This document shows, piece by piece, positions 1 through 7,060 of a stretch of DNA of 15,687 nt. This DNA comes from Treponema sp. UBA3819 (GTDB taxonomy: Bacteria; Spirochaetota; Spirochaetia; Treponematales; Treponemataceae), in contig DFDV01000088.1 of assembly GCA_002369025.1 (NCBI GenBank), positions 1 through 15,687 on the forward strand, read 5' to 3'. Numbering within the stretch: position 1 is the first letter of the stretch; each line of letters begins with the position of its first letter. The translations under genes were made by a program, and so were the position numbers. The notes under the pieces are model-generated. The model saw nothing but the letters and a program-made list of their open reading frames with translations, made no database searches and was not told the origin of the DNA.

Positions 1-661
1 AAGAGTCATTGTTGGTCAGGTAGAGCCCTTCTTTTGTGATGATGTTGATTTTGCTGTGCTCTGAAAGACTGATTTTTTTAACTGCCTCAGAAAGAGCGTC
101 AAGAACGATGTCAAAGGCAGAAACACCGATGAGATTTCCGTTTGAGTCCAGTACATTGTAGCTTATCGTAACGATGATTTTTCCTGTGTTTACATCGTTG
201 AAGGGTTCTGTGTAGCAGATTTTATTACGGTTTGAAACGGCATTTTTGTGCCAGAGACGGGACTGCATGTCAAAGTCATTCGGTGCTTCCCAGCCGGAAT
301 GAGAAATCAGCGTACCGCCTTCCCAAATTTGTTCAGCCGTTGCATAGTAGAGAAGGGTTTCAGGGGGAAGATCTTTACCCATGTTCTGAATTACAGCCTT
401 CATTAAATCGCGGTCGCCGTCAAGGACTGGAATCACGTTTGAAAGATTCAGTACCATGTCGTTGTACTCACCCAGAATTCCTGAGATCTCTTCGTCCAGA
501 GTTTCCATGGTCTGATTGACGGAATTGACGGTAGACTTGTTGAGAATGGTTCTAAAAACAAAAATATAAGAAAGGCTTAAAAAGAGTGCAACAATCAGCA
601 TGGAACCGATGGTTCCGACTAAAAGTTCGCTCTGCAGTGACATGTATTTTTTGTTTTTCAT
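1..661 (-). CDS. Methyl-accepting chemotaxis protein, dCache sensor part (3' end outside window)
   Basis: Amino-terminal 220 codons of a chemoreceptor; the rest lies beyond base 1. Seen: a short basic amino end, one membrane segment at about residues 13-36, then an extracytoplasmic region with the pattern of a double Cache (dCache_1) ligand-binding domain: R135-L-W-H138, then a T-x-P-F-x-D stretch, a DxxTG turn and a GVSAFDI strand. Established: such receptors bind small molecules outside the membrane and signal through a HAMP and coiled-coil tip to CheA/CheW; those parts are not in view. The common R-x-W-Y motif of amino-acid-binding dCache domains reads R-L-W-H, so an amino-acid ligand is uncertain. 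The start at 661 is fixed by GGAGG at 669-673, 7 bases upstream. A sensor kinase or cyclase with the same sensor is possible but less likely. Confidence 0.85.
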   Translation of the reverse strand, partial: MKNKKYMSLQSELLVGTIGSMLIVALFLSLSYIFVFRTILNKSTVNSVNQTMETLDEEISGILGEYNDMVLNLSNVIPVLDGDRDLMKAVIQNMGKDLPPETLLYYATAEQIWEGGTLISHSGWEAPNDFDMQSRLWHKNAVSNRNKICYTEPFNDVNTGKIIVTISYNVLDSNGNLIGVSAFDIVLDALSEAVKKISLSEHSKINIITKEGLYLTNNDS

Positions 662-683
662 ACTTTTTCCTCCATGAGTACTT

Positions 684-711
684 ATTATATTTTATTATAT
701 TTTTTTTACAA
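684..711 (-). promoter_or_regulatory. Promoter for the chemoreceptor gene
   Basis: On the minus strand TTGTAA (711-706) and TATAAT (689-684) are separated by 16 bases. A second TATAAT lies at 699-694. The -35 box sits just upstream of the end of the preceding gene's coding strand, so the receptor probably has its own transcript as well as any read-through. The leader is about 20 bases and contains GGAGG. Confidence 0.55.
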
Positions 712-1288
712 GATTTCCGTTTTCTTCCGTAAAACCTGATTTTTTCAGATATTTTTTGTGGCCTTCGGTAAAATTGACGGCAACGAGTTTTTTTACTTTT
801 TCATTGGTAAGCCAGTTGAGCAGATATTTTTCTACGGAACTGTCACGATAGGACGGAATGGTGTAGGCAATGTGCAGGTTCAGCACGCCGTCTTCCCCGG
901 TCTTTGCAAGGAAAAGGCCTACGGGATTTGTGTCGTGGCAGATAAGGCAGGTGTAATCATAGACAAGATTTTTATTGATGACGGGATAGAACTGCTTCAT
1001 GTCCCGCTCATGGGCATCAAGAAAAAAGCGCACGAATGAATCAGACGGCGGCAGCTTGACGATAGAATATTTTCGCACATTCTTAAAGAGGCGGAAAAGA
1101 TTGTAGAGATTGATGACGATAAGGCAGGCGTTAGTTATCGCTGTAGGAATGGAATTGATGAGAAGCGCATAGATAACAAAGATAATACATCCGCAGGTGT
1201 TGATGATGCGCAGTTTTACTACGGACGTCATCAGCATGGAGATGATAACCAGAAGAGAACAGAGATAACCGATCAATTCAACATACAT
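695..1288 (-). CDS. YgjV-like inner membrane protein with C-terminal GNAT-like domain
   Basis: A 197-residue protein. Seen: three hydrophobic segments in the first 70 residues (around ELIGYLCSLLVIISM, the CGCIIFVIYALLI stretch, and the ITNACLIVINLYNLF stretch), then about 125 soluble residues ending in HKKYLKKSGF, the usual final strand pattern of GNAT acetyltransferases. Established: the membrane part matches the YgjV family, of unknown function, and YgjV/GNAT-like fusions occur in anaerobes. The acyl-CoA loop (Q/R-x-x-G-x-G/A) reads R-D-S-S-V-E without glycine, so catalysis is doubtful. The frame stays open to an ATG at 1330, but I chose 1288 because a TATAAT box ends 6 bases before it and the hydrophobic segment begins there. 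No Shine-Dalgarno is visible. It is divergent from the serine hydrolase gene. Confidence 0.75.
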   Translation of the reverse strand: MYVELIGYLCSLLVIISMLMTSVVKLRIINTCGCIIFVIYALLINSIPTAITNACLIVINLYNLFRLFKNVRKYSIVKLPPSDSFVRFFLDAHERDMKQFYPVINKNLVYDYTCLICHDTNPVGLFLAKTGEDGVLNLHIAYTIPSYRDSSVEKYLLNWLTNEKVKKLVAVNFTEGHKKYLKKSGFTEENGNLVKKI

Positions 1289-1294
1289 ACTAAA

Positions 1295-1324
1295 ATTATA
1301 ACAGAAGATTGCGGAAAAAGCCAA
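1295..1324 (-). promoter_or_regulatory. Promoter for the YgjV-like gene, predicted leaderless
   Basis: Minus strand: TTGGCT (1324-1319), 18-base spacer, TATAAT (1300-1295). Exactly 6 bases separate the -10 box from the ATG at 1288, so transcription should begin at or next to the start codon. It overlaps the divergent promoter at 1309-1337. Confidence 0.6.
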
Positions 1325-1337
1325 AATCATCTAAAAT
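1309..1337 (+). promoter_or_regulatory. Promoter for the serine hydrolase gene, predicted leaderless
   Basis: Plus strand: TTGCGG (1309-1314), 17-base spacer, TAAAAT (1332-1337), then 6 bases to the ATG at 1344. No Shine-Dalgarno is present. The -35 region lies inside the spacer of the divergent promoter, so the two probably cannot be occupied together. Confidence 0.5.
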
Positions 1338-1343
1338 AAAATT

Positions 1344-3281
1344 ATGAAAAAAAGGTGGAATTTCTTTCAGCTTATTGGATTCCTGATTTTTTGCGGCGGA
1401 TTTTTCTCCTGTGCTTCCATAAAACCTGTAGCAGACAGTCCCCGCTTTGCAGCACTGACGATGGAAGAAGATGACGCCCTTACTGAAGAAAATGAAAAAA
1501 GACCACCAAACGAACTTGAATCTCCCTGGCAGCTGGACATTACTTTTCCTGACTGGGCTGTCTACCACATCCTTTCGGTAGATACGCTTGTCAGCTTTCA
1601 GATGTATCACGGGCAGGGCTCTGTCTTTCTTACGCCCAGTGTAGACTGCAGTGGCATTAAACTCTATGTAAACGGAAAAAAGATTTCCCTGCCAAAGATG
1701 ACAGGCGGTCAAATCTACGAAGTGGATATTTCTTCCCGCACTCAGGACGGAATCAATACCCTGCAGGTGTCCGGCCTCAGTGCAGATGATGAGAAAAGTC
1801 AGCTGCGCGTCTGTATTCCCTATCCCACAGTGATGAAGGGCAGCCTTTCAGATTCAGGTATTCCAAAAGATGCCATGCGCCTGATTGACAAGCTGATTTC
1901 CGCTGATGTGGAAAACGGTTTTTCCAGTGCCCAACTTGCCGTGGTAAAAGACGGCCGGCTTGTCTATGAAAAATCCTGGGGCAATGTACAGACTTACGAC
2001 GGCGAGGGAAAAAATGTCAGTGCAAAAGCCGTTACATCAGACACCATGTACGATATTGCCTCCGTTACAAAAATGTTCAGCGTTGCCTATGCCATGCAGT
2101 ATCTGGTGGCTCAGGGAAAAGTTACACTGGAAACAAAAATCACGGATATTCTTGGTGATGAATTTGTAAATGATACGATAGAAATTGACTTTAAGAATCA
2201 CGATGAGGAGCCGCTCAAAAAAATAAAGGAGTGGAAGTCTATGCTCACTGTGAGGGATGTGCTGAGTCACAGGGCTGGCGAACATCCCGGTCCCCTCTAT
2301 TTCAACGATAATTATGATGCAGGCTCAGGAAGGGCAGGCGGAAAAAATCTTCTCTATGCGGGCTGGGACGGCAGTGAGAAAACCAGACAGAATACTTTGC
2401 GCCAGCTTTGCCGTACGCCTCTTACCTATGAGCCGCGCACAGACCTGGTCTACAGCGATGTTGATTACATGATCATGTGCTTTGTTATCGAAAAAATTAC
2501 CGGAAAGCGGCTTGATGAATTTTTGCAGGAAACATTCTGGGAACCCCTGGGCTTAAAGCGCATCTGTTACAATCCTCTGCAGCACGGTTTTTCCAAAGAA
2601 GACTGCGCTGCCACCGAAGTAACAGGCAACAAGGGCTATGAATTTACAGGCCGCCGCGACTATGTGCTCCAGGGCGAAGTGCATGACAGCAATGCCTATT
2701 ACTGCATGGGTGGTGTTTCCGGCCACGCAGGAATTTTTGCAAGTGCAAAAGATCTGGCTGTCCTTTCTTCGCTAATGCTTACCGGCGGTTATGGAGATCA
2801 GCGCTTCTTTTCCCGGGGGGTACTGGATGCCTTTACCGGCGCTCAGACAAATCTTTCTTCTGATTACGGCATCGGCTGGTGGCGGCAGAGCAATTTTGGA
2901 ACTGTGCGTCACTTTGGCAGCGTTTGTCCTCCTTCTGCTTTTGGTCATCAGGGATTTACAGGTACCCTGGCCTTTATAGATCCGGAAAAAAATCTGGTTA
3001 TAGTCTTTTTGACCAACAAACGCCATGTTCCCCATGTGGAAGGCGGAAAAATCCGGGGCAGCTATGCGGGAAACTATTATATCTGCGGTTCAGTGAGTTT
3101 TGTTCCCCAGATTATTGAACTGGGACTGACAATCAATCCTTCCCGTTCAGCCTGGAAGGCCCTTGCATCTGACATGGTGGAAGACATGCGGCGCAATCTG
3201 CCGGAAAATAAGAATTATGCTCCCGATGATCCCCGGGTCCGCGGCTACAATGCTGTGTTACAGGCAAAGAAAAAATTCTAG
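1344..3281 (+). CDS. Serine hydrolase (beta-lactamase/penicillin-binding fold) lipoprotein
   Basis: A 645-residue exported lipoprotein. Seen: a basic start (MKKR), hydrophobic core and lipobox F-F-S-C23; an unassigned beta-rich segment at about 60-160; then a class C beta-lactamase-type serine hydrolase domain at about 170-640. Catalytic motifs are S240-V-T-K243, Y370-S-D372 (position of the Y-x-N motif) and H535-Q-G537 in GHQGFTG (position of KTG). Established: this superfamily includes D,D-peptidases, esterases and beta-lactamases. The HxG in place of KTG points to an esterase, amidase or cell-wall-processing enzyme more than a true beta-lactamase; the substrate cannot be told. It is longer than single-domain members (about 350-400 residues) because of the leading domain and inserts. 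The gene is monocistronic: a strong new promoter follows 60 bases after the stop. Confidence 0.87.
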   Translation: MKKRWNFFQLIGFLIFCGGFFSCASIKPVADSPRFAALTMEEDDALTEENEKRPPNELESPWQLDITFPDWAVYHILSVDTLVSFQMYHGQGSVFLTPSVDCSGIKLYVNGKKISLPKMTGGQIYEVDISSRTQDGINTLQVSGLSADDEKSQLRVCIPYPTVMKGSLSDSGIPKDAMRLIDKLISADVENGFSSAQLAVVKDGRLVYEKSWGNVQTYDGEGKNVSAKAVTSDTMYDIASVTKMFSVAYAMQYLVAQGKVTLETKITDILGDEFVNDTIEIDFKNHDEEPLKKIKEWKSMLTVRDVLSHRAGEHPGPLYFNDNYDAGSGRAGGKNLLYAGWDGSEKTRQNTLRQLCRTPLTYEPRTDLVYSDVDYMIMCFVIEKITGKRLDEFLQETFWEPLGLKRICYNPLQHGFSKEDCAATEVTGNKGYEFTGRRDYVLQGEVHDSNAYYCMGGVSGHAGIFASAKDLAVLSSLMLTGGYGDQRFFSRGVLDAFTGAQTNLSSDYGIGWWRQSNFGTVRHFGSVCPPSAFGHQGFTGTLAFIDPEKNLVIVFLTNKRHVPHVEGGKIRGSYAGNYYICGSVSFVPQIIELGLTINPSRSAWKALASDMVEDMRRNLPENKNYAPDDPRVRGYNAVLQAKKKF

Positions 3282-3340
3282 TTTTTCCTGCAGATGCCGG
3301 ATTGTATTTGCAAGGCTTTTGATTTGGCGGGTTGATTTGG

Positions 3341-3370
3341 TTGACAAAGTTCGGCTCTAAGTTATATAAT
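3341..3370 (+). promoter_or_regulatory. Consensus sigma-70-type promoter for the STAS gene
   Basis: Perfect TTGACA (3341-3346) and perfect TATAAT (3365-3370) with an 18-base spacer. Start of transcription is expected near 3377, giving a leader of about 32 bases with AGGAG at 3397-3401, 7 bases before the ATG. It is the strongest-looking promoter in the window. Confidence 0.85.
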
Positions 3371-3384
3371 TCATAAAGTTATAT
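3359..3384 (+). repeat. 9-base direct repeat around the STAS promoter -10 box
   Basis: AAGTTATAT occurs at 3359-3367 and again at 3376-3384, a 17-base period. One copy overlaps the -10 box and the other covers the expected transcription start, a placement that would suit an operator. The repeat is AT-rich, so chance is a real alternative. Confidence 0.35.
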
Positions 3385-3408
3385 GCATTAAACGACAGGA
3401 GTAGATAT

Positions 3409-3705
3409 ATGACTATTACGAAAAAGCAGAATGGCTCAGCACTTACTGTTTGTGTTGAAGGTCGTTTGGATACTGTTACAGCTCCCGACTTGGAAAAAGA
3501 AATTGCTGCTGTTGCAGACAGTGTAAATGAATTGACGGTTGATTTTGCTAAACTTGACTATATTTCTTCAGCAGGTTTGCGCGTATTGCTTTCAACTCAC
3601 AAAAATTTCGCAAAGAAAGGCGGTATGACTATTACAAATGTAAATGAAACTGTAATGGACATCTTTGATGTTACAGGTTTCAAGGACATCCTGACTATCA
3701 AATAG
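3409..3705 (+). CDS. STAS-domain anti-sigma factor antagonist
   Basis: A 98-residue single-domain protein of the SpoIIAA/RsbV family. Seen: a predicted alternation of strands and helices, with the signature D50-Y-I-S-S-A-G-L-R58. The S53/S54 pair covers the serine that partner kinases phosphorylate in this family; S54 is the likelier site. Established: the unphosphorylated form binds an anti-sigma kinase and frees the sigma factor, and phosphorylation reverses this. No kinase, phosphatase or sigma gene is nearby, so the partners are unlinked and the output may not be a sigma factor. The gene is monocistronic between a consensus promoter and a long hairpin terminator, and it prefers T-ending codons more than its neighbours do, which suggests high expression. 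The start is fixed by AGGAG 7 bases upstream. Confidence 0.93.
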   Translation: MTITKKQNGSALTVCVEGRLDTVTAPDLEKEIAAVADSVNELTVDFAKLDYISSAGLRVLLSTHKNFAKKGGMTITNVNETVMDIFDVTGFKDILTIK

Positions 3706-3726
3706 TTTTGCCCTCTGGCAATACAA

Positions 3727-3763
3727 AAAAACGGTCGAAGTGAAGTTCACATCGACCGTTTTT
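3727..3763. terminator. Bidirectional Rho-independent terminator
   Basis: A 12-bp stem (3727-3738 with 3752-3763), an A/A mismatch, four more pairs (3740-3743 with 3747-3750) and a 3-base loop. A run of A precedes it and a run of T follows (3759-3770), so it can end both the STAS transcript and the converging purD transcript. Confidence 0.92.
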
Positions 3764-3795
3764 CTTTTTTAAACTGACCTTCTGGTCAGCAGCAT

Positions 3796-5139
3796 TTAGT
3801 TGGATTCCGCAGCGCCGGGAAGACCGATGTCCTTGCGGTACTGCATGCCGGTAAAGCTGACTGCCTTGAGTGCGGTGTAGGCTTTGTTCCAGGCGTCGTC
3901 AAAAGTGTCGCCGTGGGCACTGCAGGCAAGCACGCGTCCGCCACTGGTGACCAGGCTTCCGGAATTGTTACGGCGATCCACAACTGCACCGGCGATGAAG
4001 ATTTTGGCACCAGTTGCAATAAGGGCGCTGTCGTTAATCGTGATTTCCATGCCTTTTTTATATGAGCCGGGGTATCCGCCACTGACGGCAACGGGCGCCA
4101 CCTGAAAGCCTTTTTCCCAGGTGAGCTTGAAGTCTGCAAGTTCTTCGCCGGCGATTGCACAGCAGAGGGCGGCAAAATCGCTCTTCATCAGCGGGAGAAC
4201 TGCCTGGGTTTCCGGGTCGCCAAGGCGCACATTGTATTCCAGAGCCTTGGGGCCGTCTTTTGTAATCATCAGGCCAAAGAAAATAAATCCACGGTAATCC
4301 ATGCCTTCTGCAATCATACCCTTGAGGGTGGGCTGCAGAATGTTCTGCTCAAAGAGATCCATGGTTTCTTTAGATACATCGCTCAGGGGGCAGACGGCTC
4401 CCATGCCGCCGGTGTTGGGACCAAGTGCGCCGTCAAGGAGACGCTTGTGGTCACGGGCGGGCAGGAAGGGAACAATCGTTGCCTTGCCATTCTTTGCATT
4501 TTCCGGGGTAACGCTTACGGCAGCCAGAACGGAAATTTCAACGCCCTGGAGGTATTCTTCAATAACAAGTTTTTTGCCTGCGTTACCGACTTTACCGTCT
4601 TCCATCAGGTCATGAACAGCCTGCAGGGCTTCTTCCAGTGTTTTGGCAACTACAACGCCTTTGCCCGCCGCAAGACCATCCGCCTTGATAACAATGGGAG
4701 CGCCTTTTTTCTGCACATAGGCGAGGGCTGCATCTTTGTCTGTAAAGGTTTCGCTTTCAGCACAGGCTACGCCGTATTTGTTCATAAAGACTTTTGCCAC
4801 ATCTTTGCTGGCTTCAAGGGCGGCACCCTGTGCTTTGGGGCCAACGGTTGGAATGCCTGCCGACCAGAGAGCGTCTGCAATACCGTCAGCAAGAGGGTCT
4901 TCCGGGCCGATAACGGCAAGGTCGGCTTTTTCTTCCCGGGCGATTTTTACAAAGGCTTCTTTGAATGAGAGGGCTTTTGTGTCTTCCCTTTCTGAAGGAT
5001 TAACGTTCCGGCATTTTCTTTCAAATGCGGTTCCGCCGTTTCCGGGGACACAGATAACTTCTTTTACAGCTGTACTTTTTGCGAGCGTATATGCAATGGC
5101 GTGCTCGCGTCCGCCTGAACCTGCAACGATAACTTTCAT
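3796..5139 (-). CDS. purD: Phosphoribosylamine-glycine ligase (GAR synthetase)
   Basis: A 447-residue enzyme that joins glycine to 5-phosphoribosylamine with ATP, the second step of purine synthesis, in the cytoplasm. Seen: amino-domain motif G7-S-G-G-R-E-H13, the IGPEDPLADGIAD strand, the ATP-grasp motif DHKRLLDG...G240-P-N-T-G-G-M-G, and EYNVRLGDPETQ near the metal and ATP site. Length is close to the usual 420-450. In the DHKR motif the usual acidic residue after DG is alanine (DGALGPN); this is probably neutral. The ATG at 5139 overlaps the preceding stop as ATGA, so translation is probably coupled to the cyclase gene. No other purine gene is in view, so purD sits away from a classical pur operon here. 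Confidence 0.97.
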   Translation of the reverse strand: MKVIVAGSGGREHAIAYTLAKSTAVKEVICVPGNGGTAFERKCRNVNPSEREDTKALSFKEAFVKIAREEKADLAVIGPEDPLADGIADALWSAGIPTVGPKAQGAALEASKDVAKVFMNKYGVACAESETFTDKDAALAYVQKKGAPIVIKADGLAAGKGVVVAKTLEEALQAVHDLMEDGKVGNAGKKLVIEEYLQGVEISVLAAVSVTPENAKNGKATIVPFLPARDHKRLLDGALGPNTGGMGAVCPLSDVSKETMDLFEQNILQPTLKGMIAEGMDYRGFIFFGLMITKDGPKALEYNVRLGDPETQAVLPLMKSDFAALCCAIAGEELADFKLTWEKGFQVAPVAVSGGYPGSYKKGMEITINDSALIATGAKIFIAGAVVDRRNNSGSLVTSGGRVLACSAHGDTFDDAWNKAYTALKAVSFTGMQYRKDIGLPGAAESN

Positions 5140-6887
5140 GCTTCCATTGTACAGAAAAGTTCGTGTGAAATCAACTTTGACGCCATAATTGCGAAGACAA
5201 TTTTTTGTGCCTGGAAGGTGCGGGAAGGCTTGTAGATGTCCAGACAGATGAGGATTTTCTTGTTTTTGTCTTCGCTGCTACAGAGAATTTCCAGCGTGGA
5301 GGCAATATTGTCTTCCAGATACATGTGGAAGCGGTCTTTGTCCATGGTGTCCAGATTATTCACATTGTCCAGATGCAGGAAGTCGTAGTCATTCAGGTAT
5401 TTGAGGTAGTTTTCTTTTTTGTCGTTCAAATGCTTAAGGCGGATATCAATTTCGTCTTTACCGATGATGTAGCAGGTTTTGAATTTCTTTGTTTTGCTGC
5501 TCCACTGGTAGACACAGATTTTGTGTACAGTGATATATTCCATGAGCATGTAGAGGGATTTTTCTATGTAGTCAGGCCCCTTATGGATAATCGCATCCAT
5601 AATTTTCATTTCAGAAAGGGCGCCCTCCATGTAATATTTTCCGGAAGCCGTGCTGCGTTCATTTTCTTTCTGCTCAATAAGAAGTTTGCCGTGAATTTCT
5701 GGCTTGTAGATGATGTAGCAGTTGCGTCCCCGTTTTTTTGCAATGTAAAGGCATTTGTCTGCCAGTTTAAAGAGGTCGTCGTAGCTTTCTGCATTGGCCG
5801 GCGAACGGGCTATACCGATGGAACAGGTTACTACCTGGTCAGGGTCGCATGCCTGAATGCTCCACTGAATTCCCATTTTGATGTTGCGGGCTACATTGCG
5901 CACTTCTTCTTCATCAGTTTTGTCCAGTACGCAGAGAAATTCATCTCCGCCAATTCTTCCCGCAACGCCATGGTCGCCCACAGAATCCTGAATGACTTTT
6001 GCAACCGTAACCAGAACCTTGTCTCCGTAGGCGTGGCCAAAATTGTCATTGAATTCTTTAAATTTATCAACGTCAATGATGAAAAGGGCAACGGACTGTT
6101 TTGCGATGTCAATTTTCTTTATGGCCAGATCAGTTATGGACTGTTTGTTGTAGAGGCTGGTAAGGCCGTCACGTTTTTCGCTGTAGGTATTGTCAGTAAG
6201 TGCCGTATTGCGCCGGGTAACCAGACCGATTATGGAATAATTGTTGCGGGCATCAGAGCGCATGGTGGTCACCAGAAGATGGGTGCCGTCCGACAGGAGC
6301 AGACGGTACTTTTTGTTGATGACACCCTGCTCAATATCCGTAAAAAGGGTACTCAGCTGATATTTAGAGCCGTCAATCTGCGTGTTGATGTCAAAAAAAT
6401 CTATAAAATTGATGATGAAATCTTCCTTGCTGCCCTTGTAAAGGTCTTCCATATCTTTTGTGCTTGTAAGGGCATATTTGGAACCGTTGTACATGATGAA
6501 GTAAGAATTGAAATTGGAAAGGAGGGCAGAATACTCACGGTTTTTGAGCATTGTTTTGTCCATCACGTCCTGGGCATAGGAAAGTTCCTGCAGGCTGATA
6601 CTGTATTCTGAACTTTCTTTTTTTATTACGCGGAGAACACACTCAATTCTATTTTTTCCGACTTTAAGATTAACGACGGTATAGTGATTGCGGTTTCTGG
6701 CTTTAAAATTCTGCAAAAAGTGCTTTAAATTGTCAGCATCAGCGGCATCAAGAAAATCAGAAAGACTGATATCATTATTGGTTATGTTAAAAAGCATGGA
6801 AAAACTGCGGTTTGCCCAAGTGATATTCAGGTCTTTATCAAGAGAGAATTCTACATCGCTGATTCGTCTTTTTTGTGTTTTAGCCAT
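5136..6887 (-). CDS. Diguanylate cyclase with PAS-like sensor and C-terminal GAF-like region
   Basis: A 583-residue cytoplasmic protein with no membrane segment. Seen: PAS-like segments at about 8-105 and, less clearly, 125-225; a GGDEF domain at about 236-396 with metal residues D272-V-D274 and an intact G313-G-D-E-F317 in GRIGGDEF; then about 160 residues (425-583) resembling a GAF-type domain. Established: GGDEF domains make cyclic di-GMP from two GTP, which regulates motility and surface behaviour. The inhibitory RxxD site, expected at residues 304-307, is absent (G304 and G307), so product inhibition by that route is unlikely. GGDEF usually sits at the carboxyl end, so the extra trailing domain is a less common order. 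It is the first gene of an operon with purD. The start at 6887 follows a good promoter with a short leader; the ribosome site is weak (AAGAAA). Confidence 0.93.
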   Translation of the reverse strand: MAKTQKRRISDVEFSLDKDLNITWANRSFSMLFNITNNDISLSDFLDAADADNLKHFLQNFKARNRNHYTVVNLKVGKNRIECVLRVIKKESSEYSISLQELSYAQDVMDKTMLKNREYSALLSNFNSYFIMYNGSKYALTSTKDMEDLYKGSKEDFIINFIDFFDINTQIDGSKYQLSTLFTDIEQGVINKKYRLLLSDGTHLLVTTMRSDARNNYSIIGLVTRRNTALTDNTYSEKRDGLTSLYNKQSITDLAIKKIDIAKQSVALFIIDVDKFKEFNDNFGHAYGDKVLVTVAKVIQDSVGDHGVAGRIGGDEFLCVLDKTDEEEVRNVARNIKMGIQWSIQACDPDQVVTCSIGIARSPANAESYDDLFKLADKCLYIAKKRGRNCYIIYKPEIHGKLLIEQKENERSTASGKYYMEGALSEMKIMDAIIHKGPDYIEKSLYMLMEYITVHKICVYQWSSKTKKFKTCYIIGKDEIDIRLKHLNDKKENYLKYLNDYDFLHLDNVNNLDTMDKDRFHMYLEDNIASTLEILCSSEDKNKKILICLDIYKPSRTFQAQKIVFAIMASKLISHELFCTMEA

Positions 6888-6908
6888 TGATGATTTTTCT
6901 TACATAAA

Positions 6909-6937
6909 ATTATATCACAGTTTTGTTTAAATGTAAG
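6909..6937 (-). promoter_or_regulatory. Promoter of the diguanylate cyclase-purD operon
   Basis: Minus strand: CTTACA (6937-6932), 17-base spacer, perfect TATAAT (6914-6909). Predicted transcription start is near 6902, a leader of about 15 bases. The rest of the gap to the divergent LysM gene (6938-7060) is AT-rich; GATAAT at 7017 and TATAAG at 7022 are weak -10 candidates for that gene, without a convincing -35. Confidence 0.65.
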
Positions 6938-7060
6938 ATTTTAAAGTGGAAAATACAAATCTTTAACGAAAAATTATTATTTTCGCTTTTCCGTATGGTT
7001 TTTTATGTGAAATACCGATAATATAAGAGAAGTATTGTTTTTTTTGTGGGGAATGGAAAT

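Noticed and set aside
1296..1712. 138-codon frame on the minus strand
   Set aside because: Antisense to the serine-hydrolase signal peptide and leading domain; it overlaps the divergent promoters.
3287..3320. Possible terminator after the serine-hydrolase gene
   Set aside because: Stem needs a bulge, has only about six pairs, and ends in a short TTTT; too weak to call.
3786..4175. 129-codon frame on the minus strand
   Set aside because: Alternative frame inside purD, rich in Pro/Ser/Thr, with no support.
5205..6611. 468-codon open frame on the plus strand
   Set aside because: It lies fully antisense to the diguanylate cyclase, whose GGDEF residues are intact; no recognisable domain or start signal.
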